Positions 16,254 through 24,288 of a stretch of 64,000 bases of DNA are shown piece after piece. This DNA comes from Loktanella gaetbuli (lineage in GTDB: Bacteria > Pseudomonadota > Alphaproteobacteria > Rhodobacterales > Rhodobacteraceae): the NCBI RefSeq assembly GCF_020531945.1, contig NZ_JAJATZ010000001.1, positions 434,001 to 498,000 of the forward strand, given 5' to 3'. The stretch's first letter is position 1; the number at the start of each line of letters is the position of its first letter. The notes under the pieces are model-generated. The model had not been told where the DNA came from, searched no databases, and was given only the letters and a program-made list of their open reading frames with translations. The position numbers and the translations under genes were made by a program.

Positions 16254-16488
16254 CCCCGGGCCGCGGATCCACCGGGACACAGCTGCGTGCAGATGGCGGG
16301 TTGCGGTTGCACTTGTGATCCATGCGGCCTATGCGTGCCGTTCATTGACCAGCTCAACGTACCGGCTGTCACCCACGACCGCCGCGTTTGCCGGGTTTCA
16401 CCCGGCCGACGCGATGATCCTTTTGGTGACGCACCACGCCGGACCGCAGTGACCGGATCGTTCTGTCCACGCTTTGCGCGAACGGAAC

Positions 16489-16513
16489 GGAACTGAAACG
16501 TCCGCCGACGGTT
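16489..16513 (+). promoter_or_regulatory. Candidate ECF/general-stress type promoter
   Basis: GGAAC (16489-16493), a 16-bp spacer and GGTT (16510-16513) lie 35 bp upstream of the CsbD-like gene. This resembles the EcfG consensus (GGAAC, 15-17 bp, CGTT) of alphaproteobacterial general stress genes. EcfG is not universal in Rhodobacteraceae. The rest of the 294-bp gap from 16254 shows no gene. Confidence 0.3.
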
Positions 16514-16547
16514 GGTCCCGTAACGACACAATTCAAGGAGTTTTCAC

Positions 16548-16892
16548 ATGCAATGGAGAGACGTTTCCGATAACTGGACCGCATACATCCCCCGCATTCT
16601 GACGCAGTGGCCCGGCCTGAACGAGGCAGAGGTCCAAAGCCTTGACGGCGACCAGGATGCCTTTATCGACTATCTGTCCAAATCCAAGGGCGAGGACCGC
16701 GTCGCAGCCCAGATGGAACTGGCCGACTGGCTGATGGGCGGAGAGCCGATCGATGTCACCATGGACGCGCAAAATGACAACGCGCAGATCATGTCCAGCG
16801 CGGAAAACGTCCCCGCAGGCGAAGACACGCTGTCCGACGACGCGAAATTCGGCGCTGAAAACGCCAATGCGACCCCCGTCGGCCGCACCTGA
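16548..16892 (+). CDS. CsbD-like small acidic protein
   Basis: A 114-residue, acidic, soluble protein without signal peptide. The first about 65 residues (MQWRDVSDNWTAYIPRILTQWP, DGDQDAFIDYLSK) have the W-x-x-V-x-x-NW spacing and helical pattern of CsbD-like stress proteins, but the match is distant. The C-terminal part is low-complexity (DNAQIMSSAENVPAGEDTLSDDAKFGAEN) and ends PVGRT. AAGGAG lies about nine bases upstream. It is monocistronic, with a hairpin 12 bp after the stop. A stress role is inference from the resemblance and the promoter-like motif. Confidence 0.7.
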   Translation: MQWRDVSDNWTAYIPRILTQWPGLNEAEVQSLDGDQDAFIDYLSKSKGEDRVAAQMELADWLMGGEPIDVTMDAQNDNAQIMSSAENVPAGEDTLSDDAKFGAENANATPVGRT

Positions 16893-16903
16893 TCGACAAC
16901 GCG

Positions 16904-16924
16904 GGGCCGGATATGTTCCGGCCC
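16904..16924 (+). terminator. Hairpin after the CsbD-like gene
   Basis: GGGCCGG and CCGGCCC form a perfect 7-bp stem with a 7-nt loop just past the stop. No T run follows, so termination would need Rho. Confidence 0.5.
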
Positions 16925-17113
16925 TGACGTATCTTGTGGATGGCCCCTGTGCAGGATCGATCCGCACCCCCAGATTTCACCGCATCAACCATCGCCGCAC
17001 ATCCCAAACCGGGGGCTGCGGTCTTTTATGTTGCGTCAGACCTGCTAGACCGTGCAGGCGTCCGCGCATACAGAATTCACGGTGCCATTCGCGCCCAGAC
17101 TGGGAGACCCGCC

Positions 17114-17758
17114 ATGATCAAGCTTGATATCATGTCAGATCCGATTTGCCCGTGGTGCTACATCGGCAAGGCAAATCTGTTTGCAGCGTTGGCGCAGGTC
17201 CCGGATCACCCCCTTGTACTGGAGTGGCATCCGTTCCAGTTGAACCCGGACATGCCTGCGGTAGGCATGGACCGCCGCACCTATCTGGAAACGAAATTCG
17301 GCGGCAAGGAGGGCGCGGTCAAGGCCTACGCCCCCATCGTCGAACACGCGCAAAAAGCTGGTCTGACGATCAATTTCGACGCCATGACCCGCACCCCAAA
17401 TACGCTGGATGCCCACCGCCTGATCCATTGGGCGGGCATCGAACAGCGTCAGACCTTTGTGGTGGACCTGTTGTTCAAGGCCTATTTCATGGATGGCCGC
17501 GATATCGGCGATCACGAGGTGCTGACCGACATCGCGGATACCGCCGAGATGGACGCCAGCGTGGTGGGCAAGCTCTTGGCGTCAGACGCCGACACAGACG
17601 ACATTCGCAAGCGTGACGCGCATAGCCGCGAAATGGGGGTCAGCGCCGTGCCGACGTTCATCGTGGCCAATCAGCACGCGGTTCCCGGCGCCCAGCCTGT
17701 CGACACCTGGGTACAGATCATCACCGACCTGCAACAGGCCATCGCGACGGACGCCTGA
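17114..17758 (+). CDS. DsbA-family (FrnE-like) cytoplasmic oxidoreductase
   Basis: A 214-residue thioredoxin-fold protein of the 2-hydroxychromene isomerase/FrnE branch. The N-terminal DIMSDPICPWCYIGK holds a CPWC redox motif, the substrate-binding segment is EWHPFQLNPDMP, and the cis-proline loop is GVSAVPTFIV near the C-terminus. There is no signal peptide, so it works in the cytoplasm, unlike classical DsbA. ATG 17114 follows GGGAGACCCGCC. It is convergent with mfd, with 16 bp between the stops. Family members reduce or isomerise disulfides; the partner is unknown. Confidence 0.88.
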   Translation: MIKLDIMSDPICPWCYIGKANLFAALAQVPDHPLVLEWHPFQLNPDMPAVGMDRRTYLETKFGGKEGAVKAYAPIVEHAQKAGLTINFDAMTRTPNTLDAHRLIHWAGIEQRQTFVVDLLFKAYFMDGRDIGDHEVLTDIADTAEMDASVVGKLLASDADTDDIRKRDAHSREMGVSAVPTFIVANQHAVPGAQPVDTWVQIITDLQQAIATDA

Positions 17759-17774
17759 CGGCATCCGCCCCGCT

Positions 17775-20700
17775 TCAGGACTTGGCCTGCGCCACCTTGG
17801 CCAGCTTGGCCGCCAGATCGCGTGCGATATTGAACGCACCCTGCACCTTGGTCTTTTCCTTGGACCAGTCCTGCATGACCACGATCTTGTTGTCCTTGAC
17901 CTTGGCCTGCCCCTTGTAGTCGCCGATGAATTCGACAAGCCCGGCGGGATTGGCGAATTTGTCGTTGTGGAACCTGATCGTGGCACCCTTGGGACCTGCA
18001 TCCATTGACGCGATCCCGGCCTTCTTGCACATGCCCTTGATCCGCACGACCAACAGCAAGGTGTTGACCTCCTTGGGCAGCGGCCCGAACCGGTCGATCA
18101 GTTCGGCTGCAAACCCTTCGAGTTCGACCTTGGTCGTCAGGTCAGACAGACGACGGTACAGGCCCAGACGCACATCCAGATCGGGGACATAATCCTCTGG
18201 TATCAGCACCGGCAGGCCCAGGTTCAGTTGCGGCGACCATTCGCCATCATCCTGCAATCCTTCGGCCTGACCCGACTTGATCGCATTGATCTGGTCCTCC
18301 AGCATCTGCTGGTACAGCTCGTAGCCGACCTCGCGCATCTGGCCTGACTGTTCCTCGCCCAGCAGGTTGCCCGCGCCGCGGATGTCCAGATCCTGCGAGG
18401 CCAGCGTGAACCCGGCCCCCAGACTGTCGAGGCTGGCCAGCACCCGCAGCCGTTTCTGGGCCGTATCGGTCAGTTTCTGACGGGGCTTCGTCGTCAGATA
18501 GGCATAGGCGCGGGTCTTGGACCGACCCACACGCCCCCTGATCTGATAGAGCTGCGACAGGCCGAACATATCCGACCGCCAGACGATCATCGTATTGGCC
18601 GTGGGGATATCCAGGCCGGATTCCACGATCGTGGTCGCCATCAGCACATCGTATTTGCCATCGTAGAACGCGTTCATCCGGTCGTCGAGTTCGCCCGCTG
18701 CCATCTGGCCCGTCGCGGTGACATAGCTGACCTCCGGCACCTCGCGTTTCAGCCAGTCCTCCATTTCGGCCATGTCCGAAATGCGCGGCACCACAAAGAA
18801 CGACTGCCCGCCGCGGTAGTGTTCACGCAGCAGCGCCTCGCGGATGGTGATCGTGTCGAACTCTGACACATAGGTGCGGATCGCAAGACGGTCGATCGGC
18901 GGTGTGCCGATGATCGACAGATCGCGCACGCCAGACAGCGACAGTTGCAGCGTGCGCGGAATCGGCGTGGCCGTCAGCGTCAACACATGCACATCCGTGC
19001 GCAACGATTTCAGCCGTTCCTTGTGCTGAACACCGAATTTCTGTTCCTCATCAATGACAAGCAGGCCGAGGTTGCGGAATTTGACCGACTTAGCCAGCAG
19101 CGCATGGGTGCCAACGACGATATCTACCGATCCGTCGGCGATGCCCGCACGGGTCTTGGCGGCGTCGCCTGCGCTGACGAACCGTGACAGGGGCCGCACG
19201 TTGACCGGAAAACCCCGGAAACGCTCGGCAAAGCTTTGATAATGCTGACGTGCAAGCAGGGTTGTCGGCGCAATGATCGCGACCTGCACCCCCGACAACG
19301 CCGCGACGAATGCCGCACGGATCGCGACCTCGGTCTTGCCGAACCCGACGTCGCCGCAGATCAGACGATCCATCGGCGTGCCCGCCTCTAGGTCCGTCAG
19401 CACATCGTCGATTGCCGACAGCTGATCATCGGTTTCCGCATAGGGAAAACGCGCGAGGAACTGGTCCCACAGCCCGTCCGTCGGTTCCAATACGGGTGCC
19501 GTGCGAAGCGCGCGTTCGGCCGCGACCCGGATCAGACGTTCCGCAATCTGGCGGATGCGCTCCTTCAGGCGGGCCTTCTTCGCCTGCCAGGCGCCGCCGC
19601 CCAACTTGTCCAGCAGACCTTCGTCATGGCCGTATTTCGACAGCAGTTCGATATTCTCGACCGGAAGATACAGTTTTGAATTTTCGGCATATTCCAGCGT
19701 CAGACATTCGTGCGCCGCCCCCAGTGCGGTGACGACCTCCAGCCCGATGAACCGCCCTACACCGTGATCGACATGGACCACCAGATCACCGGGGGCCAGC
19801 GCATTGGCCTCGGTCAGGAAATTATCGGCGCGGCGCTTGCGCTTGGTCTGGCGGATCAGCCGATCACCCAGCACATCCTGCTCGGAAATCACCGTGATGC
19901 CCGGTGCCTCGAACCCTGCATCCAGCGCCCAGACCGCAAGATGCACGCCGGATTTTCCGACACGGGTGAAATCGCTGACCGGGATCACCTCGCCGATCCC
20001 CTCATCCTCGATCAGCCCGGTCAGGCGTTCACGCGCACCTTCGGAATAGCTGGCGATGACGACCGGACCCTCGGCCACCTTTGCCCTGACATGACCGGCC
20101 AAAGCACCGAAAAGGCTCAGGTTTTCCTGCTGGCGTTCCGGCGCGAAATTGCGACCCGGGCGCCCGCCCGCATTGATGACGCCCACACCAGTGGCCTGGG
20201 GGTTGGGGTTGAATTGCAACACCCGCCGCGCGGCCAGCGCCGCATCCCAGGCCGCATCATCCAGATACAATCCCTGCGGCGGTGCAGGTTTATAGACCGA
20301 ATCCATCCGGCCCTTTTGTTTCAGCGCGTGCATCCGGGTTTCGTACTGATCCGCGATACTGTCCCAGCGCGCAATGCGCTGCGCGCTGGTCTGATCGTCC
20401 AGCGTGACCGTCACACCCGGCAGATAATCGAACAGCGTTTCCAGATCGTCCTGAAAAAACGCAAGCCAGTGTTCCACGCCTTGATGTTTGCGCCCGGCGC
20501 TGACCGCCTCGTACAGCGGGTCATCCGTGCCCGCCGCGCCGAATTCGATACGATAGTTCTGCCGGAACCGCGTGATCGCGGCCTCGTCCAGAATGACCTC
20601 TGACACCGGGGCCAGTTCGATCTCGGACAGTTTTTCGGTGGTGCGCTGCGTGATCGGGTCAAACCGTCGCGCGCCGTCCAGCACGTCACCGAACAGATCC

Positions 20701-21224
20701 AGCCGGATCGGGCCGGATTGTCCCGGTGGATAGATGTCGATGATGCCGCCGCGCACGGCATAGTCGCCCGCCTCCATGACTGTAGGGCTTTGGGTGAAAC
20801 CCATGCGTGTCAGGAACTGGCGCAACGCGCCTTCGTCAACGCGGGCCCCCACACGTGCGGTGAATGCCGCCTCGCGCAAGGTTGCACGGGCAGGCACGCG
20901 CTGGGTCGCCGCATTCAGCGTGGTCAGCAGCACGAACCGGTCGGGCATCCCGTGCACCAGTCCGGCCAGTGTCGCCATCCGCTGCGCCGAGATATCGGCG
21001 TTGGGCGACACCCGGTCGTAGGGCAGGCAATCCCACGCCGGAAAGGTGAAAACCGGCATATCGGGGGCAAAGAACGCAAGGGCTGCCTGCATCGCGGCCA
21101 ATCGTTTGTCATCGCGCGCGACATGAACGACGGGTCGGCCCGACTTTTCCAGCTCTGACAGGATCAGTCTGGCGTCAAACCCTTCGGGTGCGCCGCTGAC
21201 GGTGATGTGCGATGTATCTGACAT
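17775..21224 (-). CDS. mfd: Transcription-repair coupling factor
   Basis: A 1149-residue ATPase that removes RNA polymerase stalled at DNA lesions and recruits UvrA. The layout is a UvrB-like N-terminal part, a CarD-like RNA-polymerase interaction domain (ALAPGDLVVHVDHGVGRFIGLE), RecG-type helicase motifs with Walker A GDVGFGKTEVA and DEEQ in LLVIDEEQKFGVQHKERLK, TATPIPRTLQLSLSGVRDLS, the motif VI region QIRGRVGRSKTRAYAYL, and a C-terminal regulatory domain. The length fits the family. ATG 21224 gives MSDTSHITVSG; the ribosome-binding site is weak. Confidence 0.97.
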   Translation of the reverse strand: MSDTSHITVSGAPEGFDARLILSELEKSGRPVVHVARDDKRLAAMQAALAFFAPDMPVFTFPAWDCLPYDRVSPNADISAQRMATLAGLVHGMPDRFVLLTTLNAATQRVPARATLREAAFTARVGARVDEGALRQFLTRMGFTQSPTVMEAGDYAVRGGIIDIYPPGQSGPIRLDLFGDVLDGARRFDPITQRTTEKLSEIELAPVSEVILDEAAITRFRQNYRIEFGAAGTDDPLYEAVSAGRKHQGVEHWLAFFQDDLETLFDYLPGVTVTLDDQTSAQRIARWDSIADQYETRMHALKQKGRMDSVYKPAPPQGLYLDDAAWDAALAARRVLQFNPNPQATGVGVINAGGRPGRNFAPERQQENLSLFGALAGHVRAKVAEGPVVIASYSEGARERLTGLIEDEGIGEVIPVSDFTRVGKSGVHLAVWALDAGFEAPGITVISEQDVLGDRLIRQTKRKRRADNFLTEANALAPGDLVVHVDHGVGRFIGLEVVTALGAAHECLTLEYAENSKLYLPVENIELLSKYGHDEGLLDKLGGGAWQAKKARLKERIRQIAERLIRVAAERALRTAPVLEPTDGLWDQFLARFPYAETDDQLSAIDDVLTDLEAGTPMDRLICGDVGFGKTEVAIRAAFVAALSGVQVAIIAPTTLLARQHYQSFAERFRGFPVNVRPLSRFVSAGDAAKTRAGIADGSVDIVVGTHALLAKSVKFRNLGLLVIDEEQKFGVQHKERLKSLRTDVHVLTLTATPIPRTLQLSLSGVRDLSIIGTPPIDRLAIRTYVSEFDTITIREALLREHYRGGQSFFVVPRISDMAEMEDWLKREVPEVSYVTATGQMAAGELDDRMNAFYDGKYDVLMATTIVESGLDIPTANTMIVWRSDMFGLSQLYQIRGRVGRSKTRAYAYLTTKPRQKLTDTAQKRLRVLASLDSLGAGFTLASQDLDIRGAGNLLGEEQSGQMREVGYELYQQMLEDQINAIKSGQAEGLQDDGEWSPQLNLGLPVLIPEDYVPDLDVRLGLYRRLSDLTTKVELEGFAAELIDRFGPLPKEVNTLLLVVRIKGMCKKAGIASMDAGPKGATIRFHNDKFANPAGLVEFIGDYKGQAKVKDNKIVVMQDWSKEKTKVQGAFNIARDLAAKLAKVAQAKS

Positions 21225-21261
21225 GGTTGCGGAACTACGCTGCACCCCGCCGGTGTCAAGG

Positions 21262-21786
21262 TCACAAGGCGCGCACGACCATCAGGTTCTGCGCCATACC
21301 GAACATCGCGGTGATGAAAATAGAGATCATGCCGACGATCTGCACCCACAGGCGGTGGCGCATCAGGATCTTGATCAATGCGTCATGTTCCGGTTCCAAC
21401 GCATAAATCTTGTTCGCGGTGGACAGGCTGACGGCCCCGACGATCGTTAGTGGAAAGGACAGGAAAAACAACGCCTGCGCCAGTTGGATCCAGTAATAGA
21501 ATCCCAGGATCGCCAATGACGACAAAAAGAAACAGATGACTGCGGTCATCGCGACACCCGCCGAACCGGCCAGTGACAACAGCCGCGTGACGCTGATCCG
21601 CGTTGCATCGACCAGATCATCACGGGCCTGGCCGGGCTTGCGCCTGGCGCGCTGCACCAGATCATACGGAACGCCGATCACATAATAGCTGAGCGAGGAC
21701 CACATCAGGGCCAGCACGACCCAATACCAGATCGAACTGAACGATCGAAAATCGATCACTTGCAGAATTGTCGCATTCCAGTTCAC
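21262..21786 (-). CDS. Small membrane protein (annotated in relatives as a SufBCD-associated component)
   Basis: A 174-residue protein with four hydrophobic segments (about residues 18-38, 75-95, 96-115 and 145-165) separated by basic loops (QRARRKPGQARDD). In Rhodobacteraceae, proteins of this look (FRSFSSIWYWVVLALMWSS, IGVPYDLVQRARR) carry the label 'component of SufBCD complex'. I see nothing in the sequence that supports a direct Fe-S role, and no suf gene is in the window. It sits upstream of mfd in the same direction, with a gap of about 37 bp. Confidence 0.7.
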   Translation of the reverse strand: MNWNATILQVIDFRSFSSIWYWVVLALMWSSLSYYVIGVPYDLVQRARRKPGQARDDLVDATRISVTRLLSLAGSAGVAMTAVICFFLSSLAILGFYYWIQLAQALFFLSFPLTIVGAVSLSTANKIYALEPEHDALIKILMRHRLWVQIVGMISIFITAMFGMAQNLMVVRAL

Positions 21787-21909
21787 GGGATCTCGCTTGC
21801 TTGGCAGTCATTTGTTGGGCGGACACTATGGCCCGTGCCGGGGAATGCCCAGACTTGTGAGCATCGCATTTCCGTGCGACCCATCAGGTGTGACAAGAAA
21901 GGCCCGCCC

Positions 21910-22914
21910 ATGAAACCCACCGTTGCACCCTTCCCCGCCACACGCCTGCGCCGCCTGCGCAGCACCGATGCCCTGCGGCGGCTGTCGCGGCAACACAGGC
22001 TAAGCGTGGATGACCTGATCTGGCCGATTTTCGTGATGGACGGCACCGACACCGAAGAGGCGATCCCTTCCATGCCCGGTGTCACACGCAAGACACTGGA
22101 CCGCGCCGTGGCCGCCGCCAAAGAGGCCCATGCCCTGAGGATTCCGGCAATCTGCATTTTTCCCTACACCAGCATGGACGCCCGCACCGAAGATTGCGCG
22201 CTGGCCTGGTCGCCGGACAACATCAGCAACCAGACGATCCGGGCGATCAAGGACGCGGTGCCCGAAATGGCAATCATGACCGACATCGCGCTGGACCCCT
22301 ACAACATCAATGGCCACGACGGTTTCGTCGAGGACGGCCAGATCGTGAATGACCGGACCGTCGAAGCACTGGTGAAAATGGCCATCGCACAGGCCGAGGC
22401 CGGCGCCGATATCCTTGGGCCCTCCGACATGATGGACGGCCGGATCGCGGCCATTCGCGCCGCACTCGAATCCAACGGTCATCACAACGTGGCGATCCTC
22501 AGCTATACCGCGAAATACGCCAGCGCCTTTTACGGGCCGTTCCGAGACGCGGTCGGTGCCTCTGCCGCACTGACGGGCGACAAGAACACCTATCAGATGG
22601 ACCCCGGCAATGCTGACGAGGCGATGCGCCTTGTCGAACGCGACCTGTCAGAAGGTGCGGACATGATCATGGTGAAACCCGGCATGCCCTATCTCGATAT
22701 CTGCCGTGCCGCCAAGGAGATGTTCAGCGTCCCGGTGTTCGCCTATCAGGTATCGGGCGAATACGCGATGTTGCAGGCGGCTGCACAAAACGGTTGGCTG
22801 GATGGTGACAAGGTCATGATGGAAAGCCTTTTGTCATTCAAAAGAGCAGGTTGCGACGGTATCCTCACATATTTTGCCCCAGCCGCCGCCCGGATGCTGC
22901 GTAATATGGCCTAA
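21910..22914 (+). CDS. hemB: Delta-aminolevulinic acid dehydratase (porphobilinogen synthase)
   Basis: A 334-residue enzyme that condenses two 5-aminolevulinate molecules to porphobilinogen in heme synthesis. Both active-site lysines are visible: SYTAKYAS (about Lys201) and the Schiff-base lysine in MIMVKPGMPYLD. The metal loop reads DIALDPYNINGHDGF, with aspartates where zinc-type enzymes have three cysteines; this is the Mg2+/zinc-independent form known from other alphaproteobacteria. ATG 21910 follows AAAGGCCCGCCC. It is divergent from the small membrane-protein gene. Confidence 0.96.
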   Translation: MKPTVAPFPATRLRRLRSTDALRRLSRQHRLSVDDLIWPIFVMDGTDTEEAIPSMPGVTRKTLDRAVAAAKEAHALRIPAICIFPYTSMDARTEDCALAWSPDNISNQTIRAIKDAVPEMAIMTDIALDPYNINGHDGFVEDGQIVNDRTVEALVKMAIAQAEAGADILGPSDMMDGRIAAIRAALESNGHHNVAILSYTAKYASAFYGPFRDAVGASAALTGDKNTYQMDPGNADEAMRLVERDLSEGADMIMVKPGMPYLDICRAAKEMFSVPVFAYQVSGEYAMLQAAAQNGWLDGDKVMMESLLSFKRAGCDGILTYFAPAAARMLRNMA

Positions 22915-22929
22915 GGCTGCATTAAGGGT

Positions 22930-22958
22930 GTGACAGATTTGCACAATGCGCCTATACT
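22930..22958 (+). promoter_or_regulatory. Candidate sigma-70 promoter of the SYLF gene
   Basis: GTGACA (22930-22935), a 17-bp spacer and TATACT (22953-22958) lie 52 bp upstream of the ATG at 23010. Both hexamers differ from consensus at one or two positions, and the spacing is ideal. Confidence 0.6.
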
Positions 22959-23009
22959 TGTGCGACAGAAGGCGGAAAACGTCTCATCGGCAGTAAAAGG
23001 GCAACTCAG

Positions 23010-23573
23010 ATGACAATATTGAACAGACGGCGCGTGCTGTTGACGGGTGCGGCTGCGGCCACCGCCGGGCTAGCGGGCTGCGGAAATGGCGTTGGAAACG
23101 GGGCTGCCGCGACGATTGATGCGCGCGTGGCCAGCACTGTGGCATTCATGCACGATACTTATCCCGGCACCCGCGACCTGAGCCAACGCTGCGCCGGTCG
23201 GCTGGTTATGCCCGTCGTGACCGAGGCCGGTCTGGGGATCGGTGGATCCTTTGGGCGCGGCGCATTGCAGGTCAATGGCTTGACCGTGGATTACTATTCC
23301 GCCGCCAGTGCATCCGCCGGTTTTCAGATCGGTGCGCAGCAATACAGCCACGTCCTGTTTTTCATGACGCAAAACGCGCTTGCAGATTTCCGTGCCAGTG
23401 CCGGATGGGCCGCGGGCGGTGATCTGGAATATGCCGTCCCGGAACGTGGCGAGGTGCTGCGCGCCGAGACGATTACATCGCTCGCCCCCGTGATCGCGAT
23501 CCTGTTTGCCCAATCGGGCCTGCGTATCGGTGCCACGCTCGAAGGCACAAAATACACAAGGATCATCCCGTAA
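23010..23573 (+). CDS. SYLF (YSC84) domain lipoprotein
   Basis: A 187-residue protein. An RR-containing signal (LNRRRVLLTGAAAATAGLAGC) ends in a lipobox LAGC, so it is probably a lipoprotein, possibly Tat-exported through the twin arginines. The mature part shows the SYLF/DUF500 pattern: RCAGRLVMPVVTEAGLGIGGSFGRGAL, YYSAASASAGFQIGAQQYSHVLFFMTQNAL and a C-terminal SGLRIGATLEGTKYTRI. Eukaryotic SYLF domains bind phosphoinositides; the bacterial role is uncertain. It is followed after 4 bp by the MobA-like gene. Confidence 0.88.
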   Translation: MTILNRRRVLLTGAAAATAGLAGCGNGVGNGAAATIDARVASTVAFMHDTYPGTRDLSQRCAGRLVMPVVTEAGLGIGGSFGRGALQVNGLTVDYYSAASASAGFQIGAQQYSHVLFFMTQNALADFRASAGWAAGGDLEYAVPERGEVLRAETITSLAPVIAILFAQSGLRIGATLEGTKYTRIIP

Positions 23574-23577
23574 CGAT

Positions 23578-24186
23578 ATGGCAAACCGGGATAAAATCGA
23601 AAATATCCCGATCGTTGTCCTCGCGGCTGGTGCTGCGTCGCGGATGCGCGGCGCGGACAAGCTGACTGCATTGATCGACGGTGAGCCGCTTTTGCGTATC
23701 GTGGTGGGCCGCGCTGCATCCGTTGGCCCGGTCCATGTGGCACTGCATCACAACGCGCAGGCGCGCCGCGCGACGCTGGATGGGCTTGCCGTGACGGTGC
23801 TGCAGACGCCGAACGCCGCCGATGGTCTGTCCGGCACAATGCGCGACGCAATCGCACAACTGCCTGCCTGTCCGGCGTTCATGATCATCTTGGCGGACAT
23901 GCCGGACATCACCGGTGCTGACATGCAATCACTGATCGACGCCCGCAACACCCGACCGGACGCCTTGACCTGGCGCGGGGCGACCGCAGAAGGTCTCCCC
24001 GGACACCCGATCCTGTGCGATGCAAGCCTGCGTCCGAAATTTGCACATCTGACCGGCGATTCTGGCGGCAGCGAAATCATGAAAACGTTTACAGATCAGA
24101 CGGTTCTGGTGCGATTTTCAGATGATCGTGCCCGTCTGGACCTCGATACGCCAGAGGCATGGGCGGCCTGGCGCGCGGCGCGCTGA
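23578..24186 (+). CDS. MobA/MocA-like nucleotidyltransferase
   Basis: A 202-residue cytoplasmic NTP transferase (NTP_transf_3). The nucleotide loop VVLAAGAASRMRGADKL opens the protein, and the metal-binding LADMPDI, GHPILC and GDSGGSEIM follow. This is the layout of MocA/MobA enzymes that transfer CMP or GMP to molybdopterin. No molybdoenzyme gene lies nearby, so the acceptor is open. The ATG at 23578 is 4 bp after the SYLF stop with a weak ribosome-binding site; coupling to that gene is likely. Confidence 0.85.
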   Translation: MANRDKIENIPIVVLAAGAASRMRGADKLTALIDGEPLLRIVVGRAASVGPVHVALHHNAQARRATLDGLAVTVLQTPNAADGLSGTMRDAIAQLPACPAFMIILADMPDITGADMQSLIDARNTRPDALTWRGATAEGLPGHPILCDASLRPKFAHLTGDSGGSEIMKTFTDQTVLVRFSDDRARLDLDTPEAWAAWRAAR

Positions 24187-24216
24187 TCAGCCAGGACCAA
24201 GCGGTCGATAAAACGA

Positions 24217-24244
24217 AAACAGGGGCCCGCGCGGGCCCCTGTTT
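24217..24244. terminator. Perfect 28-bp palindromic terminator
   Basis: AAACAGGGGCCCGC followed directly by its complement is a 28-bp palindrome between the convergent MobA-like and RTX genes. TTT/AAA ends would give a short U tract in both directions. Confidence 0.75.
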
Positions 24245-24248
24245 CGCA

Positions 24249-24273
24249 TTCCCGTGCCTCACTGGCACGGGAA
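24249..24273 (-). terminator. Second hairpin downstream of the RTX gene
   Basis: TTCCCGTGCC and GGCACGGGAA form a 10-bp stem with a 5-nt loop, 16 bp past the RTX stop. Together with the palindrome at 24217 it forms a tandem terminator. Confidence 0.55.
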
Positions 24274-24288
24274 TTGGCTGCATGTCGC

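Noticed and set aside
16278..16496. Cysteine-rich short frame after the small lipoprotein
   Set aside because: No ribosome-binding site, unusual codon use, and it overlaps the promoter region of the next gene.
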